In this document: positions 1 through 5,871 of the stretch, piece after piece
Layout of the letters: each line of letters starts with the position of its first letter
Numbering within the stretch: position 1 is the first letter of the stretch
Notes under the pieces: generated by a model
Databases searched by the model: none
What the model was told of the DNA's origin: nothing
What the model saw: only the letters and a program-made list of their open reading frames with translations
NCBI GenBank assembly: GCA_946479855.1
Contig: CAMLHL010000083.1
Span: 1-10,293, forward strand
Direction of reading: 5' to 3'
DNA from: an uncultured Pseudomonadota bacterium
GTDB lineage: Bacteria > Pseudomonadota > Gammaproteobacteria > Burkholderiales > Rhodocyclaceae
DNA length: 10,293 bases
Program-made: the position numbers and the translations under genes

Positions 1-233
1 GCCTGGCCGGCTTCCGGCTTGGCCCCGGCGCCGAGGCCGGTCTTGCCGAGCGACAGCTTGCTCGCTGCGGCACTGCGGCTGAGCGCCTGGGCATCGGTAT
101 TGGCAGCGATGAATTCAACGCCGCTGACGCCTTCGCGAATCATGTGCTCGATGGCATTTCCGCCGGCACCGCCAACGCCGAACACCTTGATGATCGTACC
201 GGATTCTTCGTCTTTCTCGATGATCTCAAACAT
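1..233 (-). CDS. ftsZ: Cell division protein FtsZ, N-terminal fragment (runs off the window)
   Basis: Tubulin-like GTPase that polymerises into the cytokinetic Z ring and recruits the divisome. Only the first 77 codons plus 2 nt are present; the window edge cuts it, so this is not a broken gene. The translation starts [20 protein letters not shown] and continues with the conserved GGAGGNA nucleotide-binding turn (about residues 21-27) and the [14 protein letters not shown] segment (about residues 39-52), both typical of FtsZ. The tubulin signature GGGTGTG and the C-terminal tail lie outside. The ATG at 233 is preceded by the strongest ribosome binding site in the window (AGAGGAGGT, 7 nt spacing), which fixes the start. 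It follows ftsA after 38 bp, the usual order. Identification is firm. Confidence 0.97.
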   Translation of the reverse strand, partial: MFEIIEKDEESGTIIKVFGVGGAGGNAIEHMIREGVSGVEFIAANTDAQALSRSAAASKLSLGKTGLGAGAKPEAGQ

Positions 234-240
234 GGTGACT

Positions 241-249
241 ACCTCCTCT
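241..249 (-). promoter_or_regulatory. Strong ribosome binding site of ftsZ
   Basis: On the minus strand this reads AGAGGAGGT, close to a full anti-16S match, 7 nt before the ftsZ ATG. It lies in the 38-bp ftsA-ftsZ gap (234-271). A strong independent site here fits the known need for far more FtsZ than FtsA from a shared message; that link is inference. I see no clear promoter in the gap itself. Confidence 0.85.
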
Positions 250-271
250 GAAAAAGCTGTTCAATGACAAA

Positions 272-1501
272 TCAAAAATTCTTGGCAAACCAGGACTTCA
301 TGCCCTCAAAGACATCCTTGAAGCCCTGCTTTTCCTGGATCTTCTGGCCGCGCTTGCGCTGGGCCTGGGCTTCGAGCAGCAGCCCGAAGGCGGTCGAGAA
401 GCGCGGGCTCTGCACGACATCGGCCAGGCTGCCGGCATATTTCGGGCTGCCGAGGCGAACCGGCATGTGGAAGATTTCCTCGCCCAGCTCGACCATGCCC
501 GGCATGACGCTGGCGCCGCCGGTGAGCACGATGCCCGACGACAGCACCTCCTCGAAACCGGCGCGGCGCAGTTCGTTCTGGATCAATTCATAGAGCTCCT
601 CGACCCGCGGCTGGATGACATCGGCCAGCGCCCGGCGGCTCAATTTACGGCTCGGCCGATCGTCGACGCCGGCCACTTCCAGGTTTTCGGCGGCATCGGC
701 CAGTTGCGACAAGGCGCAGCCATATTTGCACTTGATGTCTTCGGCCTCGCGGGTCGGCGTGCGCAGCGCCATGGCGATGTCGTTGGTGATCTGATCACCG
801 GCGATGGGAATCACCGAGGTGTGGCGGATGGCCCCCTGCGTCCAGACAGCGATGTCGGTCGTGCCGCCGCCGATATCGATCAGGCAGACGCCGAGATCCT
901 TCTCGTCCTCGGACAGCACCGCGTAGCTGGAAGCCAGCGGCTGCAGCACCAGGTCATTGACTTCCAGGCCGCAGCGGCGCACGCACTTGACGATGTTCTG
1001 GGCAGCCGACACGGCGCCAGTCACGATGTGCGTCTTCACTTCCAGGCGCATGCCGCTCATGCCGATCGGCTCGCGGATGCCGTCCTGGCCGTCGATGACG
1101 AATTCCTGGGTCAGGATGTGGAGGATTTCCTGGTCGGCCGGGATCGGCATCGCGCGTGCCGTTTCGATGACACGGTCGACGTCGCTGGGCGTCACTTCCT
1201 TGTCCTTGATCGCCACCATGCCGTTCGAGTTGAAGCTCTTGATATGGCTGCCGGCGATACCGGTATAGACGTTGCTGACCTTGCAGTCGGCCATCAGCTC
1301 GACTTCCTGGACGACCCGGCTGATGGTGTGCACCGTTTCCTCGATGTTGACCACGACCCCCTTCTTCAGACCGCGCGAATCCTGCGAGCCCATGCCGATC
1401 ACATTCAGATGGCCCTCGTTGTTGATCTCGGCGACCAGCGCGACGATCTTCGACGTCCCGATGTCCAGACCGACGACCAGATCCTTGTTGTCCCTGCTCA
1501 T
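272..1501 (-). CDS. ftsA: Cell division protein FtsA
   Basis: Actin-family ATPase that tethers FtsZ filaments to the inner membrane and helps activate septal synthesis. It has 409 residues, a normal length for proteobacterial FtsA (about 400-420). Phosphate-1 motif VVGLDIGTSK is at residues 9-18, phosphate-2 motif LIDIGGGTTD at 207-216, and the adenosine motif IVLTGGASVMPG at 324-335. The C-terminus ends with FKDVFEGMKSWFAKNF (394-409), which looks like the amphipathic membrane-targeting helix, after a charged linker (about 377-392). The frame extends to an ATG at 1549, but MSRDNK at 1501 matches the family N-terminus and has a GAAGGGAAAG site just upstream inside the ftsQ end. The gap to the ftsQ stop is 4 nt, so the two are probably coupled. 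Confidence 0.97.
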   Translation of the reverse strand: MSRDNKDLVVGLDIGTSKIVALVAEINNEGHLNVIGMGSQDSRGLKKGVVVNIEETVHTISRVVQEVELMADCKVSNVYTGIAGSHIKSFNSNGMVAIKDKEVTPSDVDRVIETARAMPIPADQEILHILTQEFVIDGQDGIREPIGMSGMRLEVKTHIVTGAVSAAQNIVKCVRRCGLEVNDLVLQPLASSYAVLSEDEKDLGVCLIDIGGGTTDIAVWTQGAIRHTSVIPIAGDQITNDIAMALRTPTREAEDIKCKYGCALSQLADAAENLEVAGVDDRPSRKLSRRALADVIQPRVEELYELIQNELRRAGFEEVLSSGIVLTGGASVMPGMVELGEEIFHMPVRLGSPKYAGSLADVVQSPRFSTAFGLLLEAQAQRKRGQKIQEKQGFKDVFEGMKSWFAKNF

Positions 1502-1505
1502 ATGC

Positions 1506-2246
1506 TTACTTTCCCTTCGCCTCGCCCGCGACTCGCATCGCGAAACCATTCGGATACCGCAAATCCACCACCGCCGGCCGGACCGCCCGCTTGGCGACCG
1601 TTTCCGGATAAATTTCGATAAAACGCGCCAGCCGGACGCCCACCGGCGACTTCGGCTGCTCGCGGCCGATATCGACCAACATGCCGTTCTGCAGCTTCAG
1701 TTGCCAGGCCAGGCGCGGCGACAGCGTGACCTGCACCGGCGTCTCGCCGACTGCCTTGAAGACGCCGATGAACTCGCCGTAGTGCTTCAGCACTTCCTGC
1801 GCCGTGCCCTGCGGCCCGAACAACAGCGGCAAAGCCGTCGATTCCGGCTCCGGCAGCAGCGCCGCGAAAACCTCGCCGTAGCTGTTGACCAGTTCGCCCC
1901 GCCCCTCGCCCCAGCGGGCCACCGGCTTGTGTTCCTCGATGCTGATTTCCAGCCGGTCCGGCCACTGCCGGCGTACGTCCACCTTGCGCACCCAGGGCAG
2001 CTTTTCCAGCGCCCCGCGCACGGCTTCCAGATTCAGGCTGAAGAAATTGCCCTTCAGCACCGCCGGCAACGCCTGCTCCACTTCGCCGCGCTTGGTATGC
2101 GGCAGCGGATCGGCAAAAACGACATGGCGAACCGGCAGCGACGGCACGCGCACCAGCCAGACCGCAGCGGCGGCCAGCAACGCGGCCGAAGCGGCCAGCA
2201 TCAGCAGGTCGGCGATCGCGTTCAGCAGGTGCGGTTTGTTCCACAT
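1506..2246 (-). CDS. ftsQ: Cell division protein FtsQ
   Basis: Bitopic inner-membrane divisome protein that forms a complex with FtsB and FtsL (not in this window). It has 246 residues. A short cytoplasmic N-terminus (MWNKPHLLNA) precedes one hydrophobic segment at about residues 11-33. A periplasmic POTRA domain follows at about 38-107, with the family-typical FFSLNLEAVRGALEKLPWV and RRQWPDRLEISIEEHKPVA stretches at about 68-110. The FtsQ beta domain fills the rest, including VVDLRYPNGFAMRV (226-239). The C-terminal tail is short and ends in lysines. The ATG at 2246 gives the correct N-terminus; an ATG 4 nt upstream is in another frame. The ribosome binding site is weak (GAG, about 8 nt before), suggesting coupling to ddl, whose stop is 19 bp upstream. 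Confidence 0.95.
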   Translation of the reverse strand: MWNKPHLLNAIADLLMLAASAALLAAAAVWLVRVPSLPVRHVVFADPLPHTKRGEVEQALPAVLKGNFFSLNLEAVRGALEKLPWVRKVDVRRQWPDRLEISIEEHKPVARWGEGRGELVNSYGEVFAALLPEPESTALPLLFGPQGTAQEVLKHYGEFIGVFKAVGETPVQVTLSPRLAWQLKLQNGMLVDIGREQPKSPVGVRLARFIEIYPETVAKRAVRPAVVDLRYPNGFAMRVAGEAKGK

Positions 2247-2250
2247 GCAT

Positions 2251-2274
2251 CGTTCTCAGTCGTTCTCAGTCGTT
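2251..2274. repeat. 10-bp tandem repeat over the ddl stop and ddl-ftsQ spacer
   Basis: On the plus strand CGTTCTCAGT occurs twice in tandem (2251-2260, 2261-2270), followed by CGTT (2271-2274), so 2.4 copies. On the coding strand each full unit contains TGA; the copy at 2268-2266 is the ddl stop. The repeat makes up nearly all of the 19-bp ddl-ftsQ spacer and carries the only weak ribosome-binding-like GAG before ftsQ. It looks like a slippage duplication: one unit fewer would leave a 9-bp spacer and the same stop codon. Confidence 0.9.
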
Positions 2275-3171
2275 TGCGGCCAGTTCGAGGACGCGACGAA
2301 CCAGCGCCGGATAGTCCAGGCCGTTGACGCGGGCCGCCATCGGCACCAGCGAATGGTCGGTCATGCCCGGCGCCGTGTTCACTTCCAGGAAGTAGTAATT
2401 GCCTGCCTCGTCCATCAGGAAATCGACCCGGCCCCAGCCGCGTCCGCCAAGGACGCGGAAGGCTTCCAGCGCGCCCTTGCGGATTTCCATTTCCTTGGCT
2501 TCCGGCAGGCCGCAGGGGCAGAGGTAGCGGGTGTCGTCGCGGTTGTACTTGGCTTCGTAGTCGTACCACTCGGTGGCCGGCTCGATCTTGATGATCGGCA
2601 TGGCTTCGTCGCCGATGATGCCGACCGTGTATTCGCCGCCCATGACGCCCTTTTCGGCGATGACCAGCGGATCGTGGCGGGCGGCTTCCTCGTAGGCGGC
2701 CTTGAGTTCGCCGCGCGCCTTGACCTTGGTGACGCCGATCGACGAGCCTTCACGGGCCGGCTTGACGAACAGCGGCAGGCCGAGTCGTTCCTCGATCTCG
2801 GCGAAATCCGAATCGGCGGTGAGCAGCGCGTAGTCCGGAATCTTCAGCCCGGCCGCCTGCCACATCAGCTTGGTGCGGAACTTGTCCATGGCCAGCGCCG
2901 AAGCCAGCACGCCGGAACCGGTGTAGGGAATGTGCATGACTTCGAGGGCGCCCTGGATGGTGCCGTCCTCGCCGTGGCGGCCGTGCAGCGCGATGAAGGC
3001 GCGGTCGTAGCCCTTCAGCGCGTCGAGCGGCTGCTCGGCCGGATCGAAGGCGTGGGCGTCGATGCCCTGGCCCTGCAATGCGGCCAGCACGCGCGAACCG
3101 CTGTTCAGGGAAACCTCGCGTTCGGCGGACGTGCCTCCGAACAGGACGGCAACTTTGCCAAAATCAGACAT
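2266..3171 (-). CDS. ddl: D-alanine--D-alanine ligase (DdlB type)
   Basis: ATP-grasp ligase of the cytoplasm that makes the D-Ala-D-Ala dipeptide used by MurF. It has 301 residues, near the 306 of E. coli DdlB. Visible motifs are [12 protein letters not shown] (11-22, with the substrate-binding Glu at 17), HGRHGEDG (63-70), [15 protein letters not shown] (83-97), the [11 protein letters not shown] loop (137-147), YDYEAKY (203-209; its first Tyr region is typical of ligases making D-Ala-D-Ala rather than D-Ala-D-Lac), GWGRVDF (245-251) and [15 protein letters not shown] (263-277) with metal-binding residues. The ATG at 3171 is chosen because GGAG stands 6 nt upstream; an in-frame ATG at 3195 has no such site. 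It sits between murC and ftsQ. The symbol ddlB would fit equally well. Confidence 0.96.
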   Translation of the reverse strand: MSDFGKVAVLFGGTSAEREVSLNSGSRVLAALQGQGIDAHAFDPAEQPLDALKGYDRAFIALHGRHGEDGTIQGALEVMHIPYTGSGVLASALAMDKFRTKLMWQAAGLKIPDYALLTADSDFAEIEERLGLPLFVKPAREGSSIGVTKVKARGELKAAYEEAARHDPLVIAEKGVMGGEYTVGIIGDEAMPIIKIEPATEWYDYEAKYNRDDTRYLCPCGLPEAKEMEIRKGALEAFRVLGGRGWGRVDFLMDEAGNYYFLEVNTAPGMTDHSLVPMAARVNGLDYPALVRRVLELAAND

Positions 3172-3262
3172 GCTTTGCTCCAGACTGCTTTTCATTTTTG
3201 GGCATTTTTTGCGGTTGACCCTGGGGCCAGCGCTTGTTTCTATGGTCGTAGGCGAGGCTCAT
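3164..3262 (-). CDS. Possible 32-codon small ORF filling the murC-ddl gap
   Basis: I do not recognise this frame. Its ATG overlaps the murC stop as ATGA (3262-3259), and it ends 8 nt inside ddl, so it spans the whole 87-bp murC-ddl spacer. The peptide begins [12 protein letters not shown], is hydrophilic and basic (about 7 Lys/Arg against 2 acidic), and has no membrane segment or motif. A GGTGGGG tract lies about 5 nt before its start. It contains A6 and A5 runs and an AGA codon, unlike the neighbouring GC-rich genes. It may be a coupling reading frame that carries ribosomes from murC to ddl, or chance openness of a spacer. Confidence that it is translated is low. Confidence 0.22.
   Translation of the reverse strand: MSLAYDHRNKRWPQGQPQKMPKNEKQSGAKHV
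3178..3181 (-). promoter_or_regulatory. Ribosome binding site that decides the ddl start
   Basis: GGAG on the minus strand, 6 nt before the ATG at 3171, supports the shorter ddl form over the ATG at 3195. It lies inside the possible 32-codon frame, so ribosomes finishing that frame would end next to the ddl start. Confidence 0.7.
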
Positions 3263-4650
3263 ATCTGCCCCACCAGCTTGCCGGGAACGGCGCCAATCGA
3301 GCCGGCCCCCATGCACAACACGACGTCGCCGTCGCGGGCGACATTCATAATCGTTTGCGGCATCGCCGCGATGTCCTCGACGAAAACCGGCTCGACCTTG
3401 CCGGCGACGCGCAGGGCGCGGGCCAGCGAACGGCCGTCGGCGGCGACGATGGGCGCTTCGCCGGCGGCATAGATTTCGGCCAGACACAGCGCATCGACCG
3501 TCGACAGCACCTTGACGAAATCCTCGAAGCAATCGCGGGTCCGCGTGTAGCGGTGCGGCTGGAAGGCCAGCAGCAAGCGGCGTCCCGGGAAGGCGCCGCG
3601 GGCGGCAGCGAGCGTCGCGGCCATTTCGACCGGGTGATGGCCGTAGTCGTCGACCAGCGTAAAGCTGCCGCCGGCCGGCAGCGCGACTTCACCGTAACGC
3701 TGGAAGCGGCGGCCGACCCCCTTGAACTCGGCCAGCGCCTTGACGATGGCGGCATCGGCCACCTGCACCTCGGTGGCGACGGCGATCGCCGCCAGCGCGT
3801 TGAGTACGTTGTGCAGGCCCGGGGTGTTGAGGACGACAGACAGCCGCGTCGTCGTGCCATTGACGCGGACGCAGTCGAAGCGCATCCGCCCGTCCTCGGC
3901 GACGATATTCTCGGCGTAGAAGTTGTTTTCCTGGGACAAGCCGTAGGTGATGATCTGCTTCGGCACGCGCGGCAGGATGTCGCGGACATTGGCGTCGTCG
4001 CCGCAAACCACGGCAACGCCGTAGAACGGCAGGCGATTGAGGAAATCGACGAAGGCCGACTTCAGGCGCTCGAAGTCGTGGCCGTAGGTTTCCATGTGGT
4101 CGGCGTCGATATTGGTGACGACCGAGATGACCGGCGACAGGAACAGGAAGGAGGCGTCCGACTCGTCGGCCTCGGCGACCAGAAAATCACCGCTGCCGAG
4201 CCGGGCGTTGGCGCCGGCGGCGTTCAGGCGGCCGCCGATGACGAAGGTCGGATCGATGCCGCCTTCGGCCAGGATGCTGGTGACCAGGCTGGTCGTCGTC
4301 GTCTTGCCGTGCGTGCCGGCGATGGCGATGCCGCTCTTCAGGCGCATCAGTTCGGCCAGCATCTGGGCGCGCGGGACGACCGGAATCTTGCGCTCGCGGG
4401 CGGCGACCACTTCCGGATTGTCGGCCTTGACCGCGGTCGAGATGACCACGGCATCGGCGCCGGCGGCATTCTCGGCGGCATGGCCGATCATCACCTTGAC
4501 ACCCTCGCCTTCGAGGCGGCGGGTCGTCGCACTGGCCGCGATATCGGAGCCGCTGACGGTGTAATCGAGGTGGGCCAGCACTTCGGCGATGCCGCTCATG
4601 CCCGAACCGCCGACCCCGACAAAGTGGATGTGTTTAACTTTATGTTTCAT
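3259..4650 (-). CDS. murC: UDP-N-acetylmuramate--L-alanine ligase MurC
   Basis: Cytoplasmic ATP-dependent ligase that adds the first amino acid, L-Ala, to UDP-MurNAc. It has 463 residues, within the family range (E. coli 491). N-terminal UDP-binding motif [16 protein letters not shown] is at 10-25, the ATP P-loop [10 protein letters not shown] at 111-120, EADESDASF at 160-168, [10 protein letters not shown] at 180-189, GVGRRFQ at 311-317, DDYGHHP at 334-340 and FQPHRYTRT at 363-371. The DDYGHHP and FQPHRYTRT pair separates MurC from MurD/E/F. ATG at 4650 ([10 protein letters not shown]) is preferred over an upstream in-frame TTG at 4668. It begins 7 nt after the murG stop with only a weak AAGTGAG-like site, which suggests coupling. 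All motifs are intact. No murB follows, unlike in some dcw clusters. Confidence 0.97.
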   Translation of the reverse strand: MKHKVKHIHFVGVGGSGMSGIAEVLAHLDYTVSGSDIAASATTRRLEGEGVKVMIGHAAENAAGADAVVISTAVKADNPEVVAARERKIPVVPRAQMLAELMRLKSGIAIAGTHGKTTTTSLVTSILAEGGIDPTFVIGGRLNAAGANARLGSGDFLVAEADESDASFLFLSPVISVVTNIDADHMETYGHDFERLKSAFVDFLNRLPFYGVAVVCGDDANVRDILPRVPKQIITYGLSQENNFYAENIVAEDGRMRFDCVRVNGTTTRLSVVLNTPGLHNVLNALAAIAVATEVQVADAAIVKALAEFKGVGRRFQRYGEVALPAGGSFTLVDDYGHHPVEMAATLAAARGAFPGRRLLLAFQPHRYTRTRDCFEDFVKVLSTVDALCLAEIYAAGEAPIVAADGRSLARALRVAGKVEPVFVEDIAAMPQTIMNVARDGDVVLCMGAGSIGAVPGKLVGQI

Positions 4651-4657
4651 TGGGCGC

Positions 4658-5716
4658 TCACTTGGCAATTTCCGCGCAAATATTCGCCACGTCGGCGGTG
4701 GCCTCCGGCTTGGCCAGGCTGCGGGCCTTTTCGGCCATTTCCAGCAGTTGACCGCGGGAATAGTTGCGGATCAGGGCGATGGCCTCCGGCGTCAGCTCGC
4801 TTTGCGGCAACAGGAAGGCGCCGCCGGCATGGACCAGGAACTTGGCATTACCGGTCTGGTGGTCGTCTACGGCGTGCGGGAAAGGCACCAGGATGCTGGC
4901 CACGCCGGCCGCCGCCAGCTCGGCGATGGTCAGCGCGCCGGCCCGACAAATCACCAGATCGGCCCATTCGTAGGCGCCGGCCATGTCCTCGATGAACGAA
5001 ACGCAGTGCGCCTGGACGCCGACTGCGGCGTAGTTGGCCTTCAACGCGTCGAGATGCTTCTCGCCGGCCTGATGAACGATCTGCGGCTGCTCGCTTTCGC
5101 CGAGCAAGGCCATGCCCTGCGGCACCATTTCGTTCAGCGCCTGGGCCCCCAGGCTGCCGCCGATGACCAGCAGGTGCAGCGCGCCGCTGCGCCCAGCCAG
5201 ACGCTCGGCCGGCGGCGCGATCTGCCCGATCTCCGGGCGCACCGGATTGCCGACCCAGCTGCCTTTGCTGAAGACGCCCGGGAAACCGGTGACGATACGG
5301 TCGGCGACGCCGGCCAGCACGCGGTTGGCCAGACCGGCCACCGAATTCTGTTCATGGACGACCAGCGGCTTGCCGAGCAGGGAGGCCATCATGCCGCCCG
5401 GGAAGGTGATGTAGCCACCCATGCCAAGCACGACGTCAGGTTGGACCTGACGGATGGCCTTTTGCGCCTGCCAGAAACCGCGCAGCAGATTGAGCGGCAG
5501 CAGCAGCTTGCGCACAAGCCCCTTGCCGCGCAGGGCGGCGAACTTCAGGTTGACCATCTCGAAGCCGTGCTGCGGCACCAGTTTTGCCTCCATGCCGTCC
5601 GGATTGCCGAGCCAGACCACCCGCCAGCCGGCATCGCGCAGCTGGTGCGCGACGGCCAGCGCCGGGAAGATGTGACCACCGGTGCCACCGGCCATGATCA
5701 TGATGGTCTTGCTCAT
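4658..5716 (-). CDS. murG: UDP-GlcNAc:undecaprenyl-PP-MurNAc-pentapeptide GlcNAc transferase MurG
   Basis: Peripheral GT-B glycosyltransferase on the inner face of the membrane that converts lipid I to lipid II. It has 352 residues (E. coli 355). The N-terminal glycine loop [16 protein letters not shown] is at 8-23, the second loop [11 protein letters not shown] at 98-108, [15 protein letters not shown] at 121-135, [12 protein letters not shown] at 184-195, and the donor-binding region [11 protein letters not shown] (257-267) with [15 protein letters not shown] (277-291). All are complete. The start at ATG 5716 has GGAGG 6 nt upstream. The gene follows ftsW after an unusual 121-bp spacer whose internal 42-codon frame overlaps this ATG by ATGA. 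A CCTCC tract upstream can pair with its ribosome binding site, so translation of murG may depend on ribosomes arriving from upstream; that is inference. Confidence 0.97.
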   Translation of the reverse strand: MSKTIMIMAGGTGGHIFPALAVAHQLRDAGWRVVWLGNPDGMEAKLVPQHGFEMVNLKFAALRGKGLVRKLLLPLNLLRGFWQAQKAIRQVQPDVVLGMGGYITFPGGMMASLLGKPLVVHEQNSVAGLANRVLAGVADRIVTGFPGVFSKGSWVGNPVRPEIGQIAPPAERLAGRSGALHLLVIGGSLGAQALNEMVPQGMALLGESEQPQIVHQAGEKHLDALKANYAAVGVQAHCVSFIEDMAGAYEWADLVICRAGALTIAELAAAGVASILVPFPHAVDDHQTGNAKFLVHAGGAFLLPQSELTPEAIALIRNYSRGQLLEMAEKARSLAKPEATADVANICAEIAK

Positions 5717-5731
5717 AGCTGGCCTCCGCGC
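5713..5731. repeat. 19-nt direct repeat, copy next to murG
   Basis: On the coding strand this copy reads GCGCGGAGGCCAGCTATGA: a ribosome binding site (GGAGG), 6-nt spacer and overlapping start/stop ATGA that begins murG. The other copy, at 5838-5856 at the ftsW end, differs in one base (C/A). The period is 125 bp. Both serve the same layout, so a coupling module has been duplicated. Confidence 0.95.
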
Positions 5732-5841
5732 GAAAGGAGGATGTTTTGTCTACGGCCGCGCTGCGCGCTTAACACCGGCTGCGCCGGGTTAACCTGCGAC
5801 GAAATCGCCAATTGATGCGAATACATAACCGGCTGCGTCAT
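5713..5841 (-). CDS. Possible 42-codon small ORF between ftsW and murG
   Basis: I do not recognise a family. The ATG at 5841 overlaps the ftsW stop (ATGA) and has GGAGG 6 nt upstream, inside ftsW. Its stop at 5715-5713 overlaps the murG ATG, again as ATGA. The peptide begins [16 protein letters not shown] and ends [10 protein letters not shown]; it has four Arg, no acidic residue and no obvious membrane helix. Its last residues RGGQL echo the FtsW end RGGKL because the underlying DNA is duplicated. TTA and AGA codons and dense inverted repeats argue against an old protein gene. It may instead be a coupling frame left by an insertion, kept open so that ribosomes reach murG. The start and ribosome binding site look usable; function of the peptide is unknown. 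Confidence 0.35.
   Translation of the reverse strand: MTQPVMYSHQLAISSQVNPAQPVLSAQRGRRQNILLSRGGQL
5723..5740 (-). promoter_or_regulatory. murG ribosome binding site with an upstream complementary CCTCC
   Basis: The coding strand reads CCTCCTTTCGCGCGGAGG. GGAGG (5727-5723) is the murG ribosome binding site, 6 nt before its ATG. CCTCC (5740-5736) can pair with it in a 5-bp all-GC stem around an 8-nt loop. In the mRNA this could hide the site unless a ribosome translating the 42-codon frame opens it. The base complementarity is seen directly; the regulatory role is inference. Confidence 0.5.
5769..5792. repeat. Compact bulged hairpin in the ftsW-murG spacer
   Basis: TTAAC (5769-5773) pairs with GTTAA (5788-5792), and CCGGC (5775-5779) with GCCGG (5783-5787), leaving a 3-nt loop and one bulged base at 5774: a 10-bp stem. 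No T-run follows on the coding strand, so it does not resemble a Rho-independent terminator. Such compact imperfect palindromes in spacers resemble REP-type repeats, but only one copy is visible here. Part of it, ACCGGCTGCG (5774-5783), recurs directly at 5828-5837. Confidence 0.7.
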
Positions 5842-5871
5842 AGCTTGCCTCCGCGCATCAATTGGCGATTT
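5802..5871. repeat. 18-bp perfect inverted repeat across the ftsW stop
   Basis: Arms AAATCGCCAATTGATGCG (5802-5819) and CGCATCAATTGGCGATTT (5854-5871) are exact reverse complements, 34 nt apart. The right arm is ftsW coding sequence for the NRQLMR region; the left arm lies in the spacer. The loop holds the ftsW stop and the ribosome binding site and ATG of the 42-codon frame. In mRNA this would be a stable hairpin presenting that start in its loop. An inverted copy of a gene end right beside it is typical of a template-switch event; this origin is inference. Confidence 0.95.
5838..5856. repeat. 19-nt direct repeat, copy at the ftsW end
   Basis: On the coding strand this copy reads GCGCGGAGGCAAGCTATGA. 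It encodes the FtsW C-terminal RGGKL, supplies GGAGG and carries the ATGA overlap that ends ftsW and starts the 42-codon frame. It matches the copy at 5713-5731 at 18 of 19 positions. Confidence 0.95.

Noticed and set aside
1502..1549. Longer FtsA starting at the ATG at 1549
   Set aside because: The 16 extra residues are Arg-rich, overlap ftsQ coding sequence and do not match the FtsA N-terminus; MSRDNK at 1501 does.
1498..2250. 250-codon minus-strand frame almost exactly covering ftsQ
   Set aside because: FtsQ in the neighbouring frame has the membrane segment and POTRA features; this frame is Ala/Gly/Arg-rich with no motif. Its matching length is probably coincidence.
3172..3195. Longer Ddl starting at the ATG at 3195
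   Set aside because: No ribosome binding site precedes it, while GGAG stands 6 nt before 3171.
3172..3258. Internal promoter in the A-rich murC-ddl spacer
   Set aside because: The A-runs do not form a convincing -35/-10 pair at proper spacing that I can support.
3172..3258. Remnant of murB between murC and ddl
   Set aside because: The 87-bp spacer encodes nothing resembling MurB; many proteobacterial clusters, including that of E. coli, lack murB here.
4651..4668. Longer MurC starting at the TTG at 4668
   Set aside because: It would overlap murG and add six residues unlike the family; the ATG at 4650 fits.
1885..4995. Plus-strand open frame of 1036 codons
   Set aside because: It lies antisense to ftsQ, ddl, murC and part of murG, all with intact family motifs. 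The translation is rich in Arg, Gly, Asp and His without domains, as expected for an antisense frame in GC-rich DNA.
5769..5792. Rho-independent terminator between ftsW and murG
   Set aside because: The stem is followed on the coding strand by GC-rich sequence without a T-run, and a terminator here would cut off essential murG.
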